Positions 44,559 through 54,501 of a DNA stretch of 64,000 nt are shown in pieces. The notes beneath the pieces were generated by a model. The model saw only the letters and a program-made list of their open reading frames with translations, made no database searches and was not told the DNA's origin. Position 1 is the stretch's first letter. Each line of letters opens with the position of its first letter. A program made the position numbers and the translations under genes. This DNA comes from Mantamonas sphyraenae. Lineage: Eukaryota; CRuMs; Mantamonadidae. Where the stretch lies: assembly GCA_026936335.1 (NCBI GenBank), contig JAPMXV010000003.1:367181-431180 (forward strand), in the 5' to 3' direction.

Positions 44559-44855
44559 TCACAGGCCGTAGGTCTTTTGGTGGATGGCACTCCAGATGGT
44601 GTGGGTGTGGCCCTTTTGGATGCCGACGTCCTCGCTGAGCCAAGTGCGGAAGGCCTCGTCCTCGCAGTTGAGGAGGAAGTACTGGCCGACGAGCTGGTAG
44701 GAGGTCTCGATGCCTTGCTTGGCGAGGGCAGCAGCAGCGACAGAGCCGACGCCCGGCACAGAGGTGATTTCCTTGTCCAGGCTCTGGCCGACAAACTCGC
44801 GGGTCTTGTTCTCCGCAGCGGTGCTGTAGCCACCGTAGGCCTCTGCGACGCTCAT
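44559..44855 (-). CDS. Barrier-to-autointegration-factor-like protein
   Basis: 98 residues, single coding exon, start MSVAEAYGGYSTA. After a short extension it follows BAF along its length: KTREFVGQSL, a helix-hairpin-helix PGVGSVAAAALAKQGI, YQLVGQYFLL, and FRTWLSEDVG. BAF is a small dimer that crosslinks DNA and links chromatin to LEM proteins of the nuclear envelope. It is best known from animals. The last helix is more divergent. A CCACAG acceptor 17 bases upstream of the ATG suggests a 5'-untranslated intron. Confidence 0.8.
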   Translation of the reverse strand: MSVAEAYGGYSTAAENKTREFVGQSLDKEITSVPGVGSVAAAALAKQGIETSYQLVGQYFLLNCEDEAFRTWLSEDVGIQKGHTHTIWSAIHQKTYGL

Positions 44856-45378
44856 CTGATCTTCACTGCTCTGTGGATGGGCGATTGGGAGAGTGGGATG
44901 TGTGTGGGGGCGGGTCAGGCATGGTCGGGTGGGCGTGGAAAGGAAAACGGACAACGCGCCATTTGCGCTTTTTTCGTTGTGTCGTGCGGACGTGACGTGT
45001 GAAGCTTGACGGGCTTGGACAGAAGGGTGGCCGGGGCGGGAATGCAGTGGGTCGATGATGGACGCGGCGGCAAGGCCAGGGACCATGCAGGGGTAAAAGG
45101 AATGAGGCAAACGCGGGGCGGGAATGGCGGCTCGGATTCCGTGCAGTCAGGAACGCGCGGGTTTGCCTGGACGATGGCTGCTCGAGGGCCGGCGTGTGGG
45201 TGTGTGGAGGGTCGGGGGGACGAAGGGCGGGAGGGCGGGGGCGTACCATTGTTTGGATGTTGTGGTGGTGTTGTGGAAAGTTTCGGTGGCGCGGGCAGCG
45301 GCAGCGGAACGCAGCATTGGTGGGGAGCTCTGTTGCAGACGGACATCGAAAAGCACGGAAAAGAGCGATTGAGGGAGG
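44856..45378. other. 523-bp divergent spacer
   Basis: GC-rich stretch between the BAF-like and PHD genes. It likely holds both promoters and a 5'-untranslated intron of the BAF-like gene. No coding feature is supported. Confidence 0.5.
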
Positions 45379-45999
45379 ATGAACGACAGGGCAGAATGCG
45401 CGGCGTTCAACTGCAGGGACGATGCGGACCCGACACTGGGGGAGTGGTACGATCCTGTGGAGGGCAAACAGGTACACTTGTGTGAGGAACACATGAAGTG
45501 CATGCGTGAGGGCAAGTACTGCACATATTGCTATGCGCCGTGGGACGATCAGGAAGGGTGGATTGGGTGCAACGTGTGTGACGCGTGGGTGCATTCCGAC
45601 TGTGAGGCAGCGATGGGTAGGGACTTGCAAGTGATGGCAGACGCAGACGAGCACCAGTATTTGTGCCCACACTGCCTGCAGGTGGCGTTGAACTACAATG
45701 CTCAAGTGGTTCAGGGCGTGGCTGCAGCGGAAAAGAAGGTGAGGGCGCAGGAGGAACTTCTTTCGCAGCTGGAGGCGCTGGTGGCGAGCGGAGACACGAG
45801 CGAGGGGGCGGAGGAGCGCAAAGCAAAGCTTTTGGCCGAGGTGCAGGCGTCGGTGGAGTCTGCGACGTTGGATATGGGCGCGTTGGGGCTTGTGCGAAGC
45901 GTGACGGGTGTAACGAGCAGCCGGGACGAAGAGGCACAGGGAACAGAGAGTGGGGAGGGTGGGTCTAGGAGAGAAGCAGATGTGATGGTTGTGGAATAG
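45379..45999 (+). CDS. PHD-finger protein
   Basis: Single exon, 206 residues, start MNDRAECAAFNCRDD. The N-terminal 35 residues have a Cys/His cluster (CAAFNC, HLCEEHMKC). A PHD-type finger follows: YCTYCYAPWDDQEGWIGCNVCDAWVHSDC and YLCPHC. A coiled coil and a charged Ser/Glu-rich tail complete it. PHD fingers read histone tails. The aromatic and acidic residues (PWDDQEGWIGC, DAWVH) fit methyl-lysine readers, but the ligand is inference. Confidence 0.85.
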   Translation: MNDRAECAAFNCRDDADPTLGEWYDPVEGKQVHLCEEHMKCMREGKYCTYCYAPWDDQEGWIGCNVCDAWVHSDCEAAMGRDLQVMADADEHQYLCPHCLQVALNYNAQVVQGVAAAEKKVRAQEELLSQLEALVASGDTSEGAEERKAKLLAEVQASVESATLDMGALGLVRSVTGVTSSRDEEAQGTESGEGGSRREADVMVVE

Positions 46000-46059
46000 A
46001 GGAGGGTGGGCAAGCAGCGGATGTGGAGGCAACGCAAAAAAGAGCCTGAGTGAAGCGCA

Positions 46060-47074
46060 ATGAAGCTTGGAGACCGATTCGTGACTGAGGGTAGCTCGGT
46101 GGTTGTGGTGGCGGATGCCAAGGACAACGCAGACGCGGCTGGGTGTGCGGAGGAGGCGCGTGTGGCAGTGGGGGACAAGGGGACGGTTGTGTTTCTGGAA
46201 GACCAAGGGTCGCTGAAGATGCTGGACGACGGGTCAGCAGACTTTTTCGTGTCGTTTGCAGAGGAGGTGAGCAGCCACGCGGAGGGAGATGTGCTGGAGC
46301 AGAGCATGCGTGTGCTGCGTGCAGGCGGGCTGTGCGTACTGTACGAGCCTTTCAGCGGACGGACTCTGGAACACCAGACGGCGCTGAGCAAGGCGTTGTT
46401 GTTTTCCGGGCTGATGGACACGCGCATCGGGTCGCAGTCGACCAAGTATGCAGAGATTAGCAGCGGGAAGCCCGACTGGGAGGTGGGCACGTCGCAATCG
46501 CTGCGGTTGGGCAAATTGAAAAAACGCAAGACGGAATCGAGCAAGGCGGCGACGGAAGGCGGGGGTGACGGGATGGTGGTGGAGAGCAGCAGCTCAGGAG
46601 GGACGTCGGGGGCGTCGCGATGGAAACAGATTGCAGAGGGAGACGAGGAGGCGTCTGGAGAGGATCTGCTGGACGAGGACGAGCTGCTGGATGAAGAGGA
46701 GCTTGCGCTGCGACCAGACACCAAGGTGGAGTGTGGACCGAATGGCGGGAGGAAGAAAGCATGCAAGAACTGCACGTGTGGACGTGCCGAGATGGAGGCT
46801 GAGGAAGAGAGCAAGCGCAGCAAGTTGACGTTGGACATGCTGGACACGCCGGTGAAGAGTTCATGTGGAAGTGTGAGTTGTGAGGCGGGAGTGGAATGGG
46901 GAGAATGGGTGAGGGTGTTTGTGAGGGTGACCTGGATGGTGACTGACACGGGAGGGTGGTTAGTGCTATTTGGGAGATGCGTTCCGTTGTTCGGGCTGCC
47001 CGTACCTGGGCCTGCCTGCGTTTAAGCCGGGAGAAGAGGTGCAGCTTGGCTCGTTCCTGACGGATGACTTGTGA
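46060..47074 (+). CDS. CIAPIN1: Anamorsin / DRE2, cytosolic Fe-S assembly factor
   Basis: Exons 46060-46872 and 46964-47074 give 307 residues; the phase-0 junction restores [19 protein letters not shown] exactly. The N-terminal half is a methyltransferase-like fold without activity in this family. The linker is acidic. Two cysteine motifs bind Fe-S clusters: CKNCTCG with a nearby upstream Cys (site A), and the C-x2-C-x7-C-x2-C site B at the end, followed by [13 protein letters not shown]2 passes electrons with TAH18 to the cytosolic Fe-S assembly pathway. Confidence 0.95.
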
Positions 47075-47135
47075 TTGTTTGAGAAGTGGGGGGTGGGGGA
47101 TTGGGGCTGGGGCGTTCATTTGCGGGTGGATCTGA

Positions 47136-49299
47136 TCAGCGTGCGTCGATTCGCTGCTGGCGTTCCCGCTTCCGCTTCATGCGCTCGTTGACATAAAAGT
47201 CGAGGACATTTGCGTTGGCCATGATACTGGATGGGGCGTAGTCGAGGACACGGAGGCCCTCGAGGGAGCGGACTCGGCTGAGGGCGACGTAGGCCTGACC
47301 GCACTCAAACACCTTGGAGAGAGACACCTGGACCTTGTCGAGAGTAAGGCCCTGGGACTTGTGGATGGTGACGGCCCAGGCGAGGTTGAGGGGCAGCTGT
47401 TCGCGCTGGGCTATCTCTGCGCCCATGGCGTCGTAGACGGTCCAGGCTCGGGGAGTGACGGTCTGAGTGCCAAACTCTTTGTTGGCAAAGCGGACGATGG
47501 GGAAGCGGGTCTTTGCGTCAAAGTCAACAATGACGCCGCGGGAGCCGTTGCGAAGGCCATCTTGGCCTTGATTGCGGACGATCATGACCTGGGCGCCCTG
47601 CTTGAGCTGCAGGACTTTCTTGAAGCGGGTGGTCTGCTCCAGGAGGCGATCGACCTCCTCGACCGACTTTGAGGCAGAGAGGCGCTTGTCGACGGCGACG
47701 TACTCCATGAGGTCGCCACGGAGCTTGAGGAGCTCTGTGCGGTTGATTCGGTCGACCTGTGCGTTGTGTGTGTGGAGCATGGTGGCCTTGATACCGTCGC
47801 CCTCGTCAAGAATGGTCTTTTTGGCACGTTCGAGGACCTGAATGTCGTTTGTGCTGAGCTGGCCAAAGCGGCAACCGCGGAGGAGATCGAGGAGTACAGG
47901 ATCGCGCTGGCGAAAGACTTGCTTGAGCTCGCAGACGCGGTCGATGCACTTGCTCCAGGAGGAGGCGTTGAATGCAAAGTCGTGGGGTTCGTCATTGTCC
48001 TTGCGAGGTTGGACCGGGGGAAGCTGGAAAAAGTCGCCACAGAGAATGAGCTGGATGCCGCCAAAAGGCTGGTCGTTGCGGCGAACCATGCGTGCGGCGT
48101 ACTCGAGCTTGTCAAAGAGGTCACCAGAGACCATGGAGATTTCGTCGATGATGAGGCGCTCGACACGGCGCCAGTTGGTGGCGTTTTTCTGGGCCATGGC
48201 AGCGCAGTCGTCTGGGCTGAGTTGGTCCGCGCGTGCACCCATACCGCTGAAGGAATGGATGGTTTGCCCCCACAGCTGTTGTGCAGCAATACCAGTGGAG
48301 GCAGTGGCGACTGTGCTGTACCTGTCGGAGGATTGGAGAATGACGCGGAGGAGGAAAGACTTGCCCGTGCCAGCACTGCCTGTAATAAAGACGCTCTTGC
48401 CTTCCTCGATTGCCTTGAGGACCTTGAGTTGTTCGCGGGACAGGAGCTTCTTTTGTTCGTCGAGCTCGCTGTCGTCGGGATTGGAGAGAAAGTTTTGGAA
48501 GGGGACGACCTGGGCGCGGGAGGAGGAGGATGAGGAGGGGTCGGATGCGCCGGAACCCTCGGCACGAACAGTGTTTGCCTTTGAGCGACGCTCGACCTGG
48601 ATGGCCTGCCCCGAGGAGGCGGAGGAGGCAGAGGGTGCTGAGGAAAGACGCTGTCGCTTGTTGGAGCCTGCGCCTTGGCCCTGGAGGGAACGCTTGCCTG
48701 GGGCATCATCTGTGCTGAGGGAGCTGTCTGTGCTGCTGTCTTCGTCGGGCAGGGCGATGGGCAGCGGGATCTTGCAGCGCGCGGCAAGGATGCGGACGAG
48801 CTCGGTGAGCTTGGAGCGATGGGCGTCGCCAATGAGCATGGTGACCTGGGAGAACTGGTTGCGCTGAAAGACGAGGGAACACATGCCGCGAAAGAGGTTG
48901 CGGACGTAGATGTTCTTGAGGGAGCGCAACTGCAACGGGTGGGAGCGTGAGTGTGTTTCGTACTTTTTGGCGGGAAGGGTTGGCGCCAAAACGCGGGGAT
49001 TTGAACGCACCGGCAGCTCCAGGGAGGGTTTGCCCATCTTGCCGTTAAAGTCGCCCTTGCGGACGCGGTTTGCTTCGTTGTAGAGGACGACAACGTGTCC
49101 TTGTGGGCCTTTGGGTGGTTTGGGTGAGGTGTCAGAAGAAGGGGGGGGGAATTTGCGGGAGCGCTGGGTGATCATTGGTGTCGGGAACCAACCGACCATC
49201 GGAGACCTCGATGCCGAGGGTGGCCGTAGGATACTTTTGGCGGCGCTTGAACTGGCCGTTGACGGTGTGCTCAAGGATGACCGCGCACTGGACCAACAT
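47136..49299 (-). CDS. PIF1: PIF1-family DNA helicase
   Basis: Exons 49299-49197, 49108-49011 and 48929-47136 give 664 residues. The first donor (GTCGGT) and the CAAAG acceptor are weaker than the rest, but phases agree and the result matches the PIF1 N-terminal domain (QCAVILEHTVNGQFKRRQ). The helicase has GSAGTGKSFLL (motif I), STGIAAQQL, IIDEISMVS (II), GGIQLILCGDFFQLPPV (III), LKQVFRQ, LNLAWAVTIHKSQGLTL and YVALSRV (VI). PIF1 acts at replication forks, G-quadruplexes, mitochondrial DNA and telomeres. A Ser-rich linker separates the N-terminal domain from the core. Head-to-head with the next gene at 46 bp. Confidence 0.93.
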
Positions 49300-49345
49300 T
49301 GCTCGGAGTTGCTGCTGTGTTTTGTTGGGTTCAGCGTGGGCGGGA
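49300..49345. promoter_or_regulatory. Divergent promoter, PIF1 / leucine-rich
   Basis: 46 bp between start codons, the shortest such spacer in the window. No TATA box seen. Inferred from position. Confidence 0.4.
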
Positions 49346-51427
49346 ATGAGCAAGCGAGTGTTGCCATGGGAAAAAGGGAAAGGGAAACAGAAGAGGAAAG
49401 TGGAGAGTGGTGGTGACGGTGACGGTGACGGTGACGGCGGTGCTGGACGGGTTGCACGGGAAGCAGGGGCCGGCGAAAAGCGCTCTGTAGATCGGGCGTT
49501 TGTGGAAGACATGCGCATGGTAGTGGGTGGAGAAAAGAGGCAGAGGGTGGATGATGGGTCGGCAGCGCGGGGCTGGGCGCAGAAGGACGGGTGTGTTGGA
49601 CGGCGGATGGTGGCCGGGAGAAACGGGAACCGCTCTCTGCAAGCGCTGTGTTTGGACGTGGTGCGAGAGCATCTGCGGAATCTGGACGACGGGATGTTGG
49701 ACTGGATGCCTGCAGAGATGGTTCGGTCGCTTGTGCGGCGGATCAGGAAGGTGGAGGATGTGCTGTGGCTGGAGTGGAACCTGGAGCGTTTGCTGCCGTC
49801 GGCGGAGACGGAGACGGCGGTGCGTTTGGAGATTGACGAAATGTGGCGGTGGATGCTGTGCAGAGAACTGGCGGAACAGTTGTTGCAGGCACAGAGCCGG
49901 AAGAGCCGTGTGCGGGTGGGATCGTTGGCAAAGGAGACCGGTGGGTTTCTGCCTCGGTTTCTGCACGAACATAGGCAGCTTTTGGAGGAGGTGCAGCTGG
50001 GCAAGGTGAGCATGCTGGGAGCAAAGAGCTGGAAGCAGCTGTTTGCGATGGTGACGTTGGGGCAGTTTGCAAAGAAGGCGGCGCGGAAGGAGTGGACGGC
50101 GCTGTTGTCGCCGCTTGTGGTGAGTGTGGATGTGAGGGTGAACGAAAAGAGGATGAGCACTGCAGCGGGGTTAAAGCGAGTGTGTGAATACTGTGGGGAT
50201 CATGTGCGGGATGCGGTGGTGGACGTGGGCCGTTGCGGAACGGAAGGGGTCAAGACAATGTTGGCGTTGGGGCAATTGCGGTCGTTGTCAGTGATGGCGG
50301 CGGGACCTGTGCGTGAGATGCGCCACCGGGATTGGAGGGTGGAGGGTGGGTGGGTGGGCAAGGGTTTGGAGCATGTGTCGATCGACACGGGCGAGTGTGT
50401 GCTGGAGGAGCGGTCGCTGGTGGAGCTGATGTCATGTGGGCTGAAGAGTGTGCAAGTGAGTTTTGTGCAGCGTGGACTGGCGGGGGCGTTTGCGAAGGGT
50501 TTGGAGTTGAATCCGGGCACGCTGCGGGAGGTGCGTGTGGACGTGAATTCGAGCGTGCCGTCGACGATGCTAGACGGGCTGAAGGCGAGCGACCTGCCAT
50601 CGTTGAAGCGTCTGGTTGTGCGAGGGAGGCTAAGCGACACTGGAGTGCGTGTTGTGAGCACGCTGGGTCTGGAGTCGCTGTGGGTGGAGTTGGCGGGAGA
50701 GAAACAGGGGCGGTTGCTTGTGGGGATGGCGGAAGATGACGAGGAATTCGAGCGGGTGGGCACGAATGCATGTCGTGAAGCGCTGGAGGAGCTGACGGTG
50801 GCGTGTGGACAGGACGAGACGCGGTTTGGGCGGTTTGTGTTTCGATGCAAGCGGTTGAAGCGGCTGAGCATGTTGGATGCAGTGGGTCACGAGATGCGTC
50901 CGCTGACGATGGGCAACGACTATGTTAAAGAGCTGGTGGACGGGTGCAGTGAGCTGGAGATGGTGCATGTGGAGCGTATGGAGGGGCTGCGACCGTTGGG
51001 ACTTGCGATTCTGGGGCAGCATGTGCGGCATGTGGTGCTGTACGCATGCGGGTTCTGGCCGCAAAAGGAACTGGGGGCCGTGGTGCTGGATGTGAGAGAA
51101 GGGAATGTGGAGGCGGGGATAGCATGCGTGCGTCTTGAGGTCCACGGAATGGGTTGGACGAGGAACGAGCTGGAGCTTGTGAGCGAGCTGTTGCCAAATG
51201 TGGAAGAGGTGGATGTGGTGGGGTGTCGGTATGTGAGCCGTGACGACTGTGTCGGGTTGTGGTGTGGGAAGGAGGGCGAGGGGACGTTGGAACGAGTGGC
51301 AGCGGTGTTGCCGTGCAGCGACTTTGTGCGGATGGTGGATAAGGGCAAGAGGAAGATCGATGGGGTGTGGCCACAGTTGAAGCGATTGCATGTGCCCGGA
51401 ATGTTGTTGATTGAGGGGTCAAGCTGA
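49346..51427 (+). CDS. Leucine-rich, possibly F-box/LRR-like protein
   Basis: Single exon, 693 residues, start MSKRVLPWEKGKGKQKRK. A basic N-terminus is followed by a helical region with a repeated pattern: LCLDVVREHLRNLDDGMLDWMPAEMVRSL, then LEIDEMWRWMLCRELAEQLL. From about residue 310 on, irregular leucine-rich repeats appear (LKSVQVSF, LPSLKRLVVRG, LESLWVEL, LKRLSMLD, LEMVHVERM, VEEVDVVGC). RAD7-like or F-box/LRR substrate receptors have this general form, but I cannot confirm an F-box. The gene overlaps the end of TTI1 by 9 bp in convergent orientation. Confidence 0.75.
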   Translation: MSKRVLPWEKGKGKQKRKVESGGDGDGDGDGGAGRVAREAGAGEKRSVDRAFVEDMRMVVGGEKRQRVDDGSAARGWAQKDGCVGRRMVAGRNGNRSLQALCLDVVREHLRNLDDGMLDWMPAEMVRSLVRRIRKVEDVLWLEWNLERLLPSAETETAVRLEIDEMWRWMLCRELAEQLLQAQSRKSRVRVGSLAKETGGFLPRFLHEHRQLLEEVQLGKVSMLGAKSWKQLFAMVTLGQFAKKAARKEWTALLSPLVVSVDVRVNEKRMSTAAGLKRVCEYCGDHVRDAVVDVGRCGTEGVKTMLALGQLRSLSVMAAGPVREMRHRDWRVEGGWVGKGLEHVSIDTGECVLEERSLVELMSCGLKSVQVSFVQRGLAGAFAKGLELNPGTLREVRVDVNSSVPSTMLDGLKASDLPSLKRLVVRGRLSDTGVRVVSTLGLESLWVELAGEKQGRLLVGMAEDDEEFERVGTNACREALEELTVACGQDETRFGRFVFRCKRLKRLSMLDAVGHEMRPLTMGNDYVKELVDGCSELEMVHVERMEGLRPLGLAILGQHVRHVVLYACGFWPQKELGAVVLDVREGNVEAGIACVRLEVHGMGWTRNELELVSELLPNVEEVDVVGCRYVSRDDCVGLWCGKEGEGTLERVAAVLPCSDFVRMVDKGKRKIDGVWPQLKRLHVPGMLLIEGSS

Positions 51428-54400
51428 GGAGGACTCGCGCTTTCGTTTCCAGGCGGCCCACCAGACGAGATCGGGGTCGCGGACGGCTATGGCGTCAAGA
51501 ACACGCTGGGCGTCGGATTGGAAGGGGGGAAGGTCGAGGTAGGGCTGGAGAGCGAGGACGGCGGGCCGAGCGACAGGATCGAGGGCCGGGGCGGCGGTGT
51601 GGAGAAGGTGGAGAAGGGCAGTGTGCAAGCGGCGCTGATGGATGGTTGGCTGATGGGAAGGTTTTGGAGGGTGCATCCAGTGGTGGAGGATGGGCCAGAT
51701 GGACTCGCGGATGCGTCGAGACACAAAGTCTGGGCAGGCTATGTACATGGTGCGTAGAAGCGGGAGGATGGCGAGGGCGGCGTTGATGTCGAGGTTGTGG
51801 CTATCGTCGAGGGAGGCGAGGAGACGCGGCCAGACGGCGTGGATGACGGGCATGAGGAGGTCAGAGTGGGGCGCGAGGAGGATTACGCCGCGAGCGAGGA
51901 CGTCGCAGACGACGTCGCGGTGTGTTTGTACAAAATGAACAGAGTGATGCATGCTCTCGACGACGAGATCGAGCATGGGGGAAGGCGAAGGGGAAGGAGA
52001 CGGGGAGGGAGGCGAGGAGAGGGGAGGAGATTGTTGTTCCGGGGTGTTGGTGAGTACGTGCATGCCTTGCTGGACCGCTTCCATGGATAGGGGTTTTGTG
52101 GAAGAGGAGGAGGAGGAGGAGGAGGAGGTGAGAAGCAGGGAGTCGAGTTGAGACCAGGCCTGGCGCGGGGTGGGGGTGGTTGGTGGGGCAGTGGTGGGTG
52201 GGGCCGGGAGAGCATGAAGGAGGGCGTGGAGGACTTGGAGGGCGTTGCGTACGGCGTACGGGTGGGCGGACTCGAGAGTATGGAAGACGCTGCGGATGGG
52301 GTCTTGGAAGAGAGCCTGGTCGACAGAGTCGACGCACTGGAGGATGCCGAGGAGAACCTGGTTTGCACGCGGGAAGGAGTGCCAAGCTTGCATGCGCTGA
52401 AAGACGTCTTCGACGAGATAGTCGGCGTTTGCGGTGACAAGGGTGGAGAGGGAGTCGTGGTTGCAGGCAAGGGCGACGGCGTCGAGGGTGCGGCGAGCGT
52501 GGGTGGCGACGATGGGGCTGGGGTCGCCGAGCTTTTCGAGAAGCGGGTACAGATTGTGCATGAGGAGGTCGTCAAATTGGAGCTGGAGGCGTTGGGCAAA
52601 CAGTTGGATGGACTGGAGCATGAGCTGGTTGAGGACAATGTGGAGGGGTAGGAGGGACGGGTCTGCGCGGTGATGCTTGGTGGAGGTGGAGAGGCCCCAA
52701 AGGGCGGGCTGGGTGAATTCCTCGATGATGGCTTGGGCGTAGGAGTAGATTTCGTGTGTGGGAGCGTCTGTGCCGCGTATGGCATGGCCGAGAATCCAAA
52801 CGGCGCTGGGCCAGGCGACGCGGGCACGCGGGTCCTGGAGAACGTCGAGGAGGAGGTCAACAACAAGTGGGAGGGCGTCTGAGGAGGCGAGGGTGGCAGC
52901 AAGGTCAAGTAGAGCGGTGGCAACGTGCGGATTGCGTACGTGGAGCAGATGGTGAGTGAGGTCCTGGCCGGAGAGGGCAACGGCGTCGTCGTGGTCGATC
53001 TGGAGACACTGGAGGAGGTCTGCAAGCAGGTCTCTGCGTAGTGAGGGCGGGCAGGTGGAGGCGAGGAGGCGGAGGTGGCCCGTGAGCTGAGCGAGGAGGC
53101 GAAGCTTGTCGTCCTCGTTGATGGAGTGTATGGTGCGGAGGAGGGAGCGTGCGAGCTGGGCGAGGTTTGCGTTGAGGAGCTTGTGGACCTGAGGAGGGAG
53201 GTGGGTGGAGTCGTGGCGGAGGTCGTTGCCATGGAGAAAGGCGTCGAGGGCGAGGGTGGCGAGCTGGGCGACGTGCTCATGTGGATCTGAGGCAAGGCCG
53301 ACGAGAGCTTGGACACAAGGAGCAGCACAGTCGGGGAGGGAGTGAATGCAGTCGCAGAGGATGTTCTGGGCTGTGTCGACAATGGCAGCACGGACGGCGT
53401 GGTGTTTGTGGCCGGCGAGAGCGGTGAGACGGCGAGTGAGGACGAGGATAGCTTGGGCGGTTGAGGAGAGGTAGTCGGAGGTGAATTGGACGGTGAGGGG
53501 GGTTGATGGGGAGGAGGGGGAGGGGGAGGAGGGGGTTGAGGGGGTGGTGGAGGAGGCGAGTTGGTGGAGAGAGCGGAGGGCGGATGCAGTTGAGGAGGAG
53601 GAGGAGGAGGAGGAGGAGGAGGAGGAGGAGGAGGAGAGCCAGGAGTCGGACATGACAAAGGTGACGAGAGAGTCAAAGGCGGCAATGGAGGCGAGGACGA
53701 GGGGGTGGCCTTGCTGGACAAGGCCTTGAGCAGCTCGGACGAGGACAGAGGCGGTCTTGGGGAGGACCCAAGCGGCAAGAGAGCGGTCGCGTGCAGCTCG
53801 GAGGAGGAGAAGGAGCTGGTGGAGGCAGCGGACGGCGAGGAGGCGGAGGGGTCGGGGATTGTCTTGTTGGGCGAGGAGGTCGACGTGGAGGGAGATGAGG
53901 TGGGCTACGAGGAGGCGGTTGTCGTTGTCGGACAGGCAGGTGTCGAGATCTGCGTGGACGGATGCATTGTGGCGTGCGTGGAGGAGGGCGTAGAGGGCGG
54001 AAGAGGCCTTGGTGAGGCGATCTTCGAGGGCGGACGGGACGCGCGCGTCGAGGAGAGAGTGCGTGAGGGCAGAGAGAAGCTGGTCGAGAAAGAGGAGGAG
54101 GGAAAAGGCACGGGCCATGTCGATGGAGCCGTGGTCGGGGTGGAAGGCGGTTGCGGCGAGGGCGGCGAGCGCATCGAGGGCTGCCTCGTGCTCTCTGTGG
54201 TGGATGTGGATGGAGAGAAGGATGTGCTGGAGAGGGTAGGCGATGTACTCGAAAAAGGTGTGGAGGTCGGGGACCGGGAGGTTGTGGATGAGGGTGTGGA
54301 GGTCGAGGAGGGCGTCGTAGAGAGCCTGGCGGTGCTGGGCTCGCTGGTCGGAGGAGGCGTCAGATGGGAGCGGGGAGCATGCGTTCATGATGGCCACGCA

Positions 54401-54430
54401 GGTGGGTTTGAGGGAGTCGAAGGAGGACAT
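51419..54430 (-). CDS. TTI1: TTI1, TELO2-interacting HEAT-repeat protein
   Basis: Single exon, 1003 residues, start MSSFDSLKPTCVAIMNAC. The whole protein is helical HEAT-type repeat. The N-terminus (DLHTFFEYIAYPLQHIL) and the C-terminal block (ALAILPLLRTMYIACPDFVSRRIRESIWPIL) resemble TTI1. TTI1 with TELO2 and TTI2 forms the TTT co-chaperone that matures PI3K-like kinases such as mTOR, ATM and DNA-PKcs. Two Ser tracts (near 53600 and 52110) and a Pro/Ser stretch interrupt the repeats. Annotation rests on pattern and length, without alignment. Confidence 0.75.
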   Translation of the reverse strand: MSSFDSLKPTCVAIMNACSPLPSDASSDQRAQHRQALYDALLDLHTLIHNLPVPDLHTFFEYIAYPLQHILLSIHIHHREHEAALDALAALAATAFHPDHGSIDMARAFSLLLFLDQLLSALTHSLLDARVPSALEDRLTKASSALYALLHARHNASVHADLDTCLSDNDNRLLVAHLISLHVDLLAQQDNPRPLRLLAVRCLHQLLLLLRAARDRSLAAWVLPKTASVLVRAAQGLVQQGHPLVLASIAAFDSLVTFVMSDSWLSSSSSSSSSSSSSSSTASALRSLHQLASSTTPSTPSSPSPSSPSTPLTVQFTSDYLSSTAQAILVLTRRLTALAGHKHHAVRAAIVDTAQNILCDCIHSLPDCAAPCVQALVGLASDPHEHVAQLATLALDAFLHGNDLRHDSTHLPPQVHKLLNANLAQLARSLLRTIHSINEDDKLRLLAQLTGHLRLLASTCPPSLRRDLLADLLQCLQIDHDDAVALSGQDLTHHLLHVRNPHVATALLDLAATLASSDALPLVVDLLLDVLQDPRARVAWPSAVWILGHAIRGTDAPTHEIYSYAQAIIEEFTQPALWGLSTSTKHHRADPSLLPLHIVLNQLMLQSIQLFAQRLQLQFDDLLMHNLYPLLEKLGDPSPIVATHARRTLDAVALACNHDSLSTLVTANADYLVEDVFQRMQAWHSFPRANQVLLGILQCVDSVDQALFQDPIRSVFHTLESAHPYAVRNALQVLHALLHALPAPPTTAPPTTPTPRQAWSQLDSLLLTSSSSSSSSSTKPLSMEAVQQGMHVLTNTPEQQSPPLSSPPSPSPSPSPSPMLDLVVESMHHSVHFVQTHRDVVCDVLARGVILLAPHSDLLMPVIHAVWPRLLASLDDSHNLDINAALAILPLLRTMYIACPDFVSRRIRESIWPILHHWMHPPKPSHQPTIHQRRLHTALLHLLHTAAPALDPVARPAVLALQPYLDLPPFQSDAQRVLDAIAVRDPDLVWWAAWKRKRESSSA
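53592..53637 (+). repeat. GAG triplet tract
   Basis: A run of GAG units on the plus strand encodes a Ser tract in TTI1 on the minus strand. A shorter one lies at 52100-52128. Confidence 0.85.
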
Positions 54431-54501
54431 GACGTGCGGGAGGGTGTTTTTTGTGTGCGGGTGCGCAGAGGGAGGCAAGAACAAAGGGCTCGAAGGAGGT
54501 G
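54431..54501. promoter_or_regulatory. Divergent promoter, TTI1 / MYSM1
   Basis: 71 bp between start codons, with a T-rich run and purine-rich flank. Inferred from position. Confidence 0.4.

Noticed and set aside
44863-46206. Long minus-strand frame spanning the BAF-PHD spacer and the PHD gene
   Set aside because: Pro/His/Ser-rich translation typical of antisense reading in GC-rich DNA. The PHD finger on the plus strand is clear.
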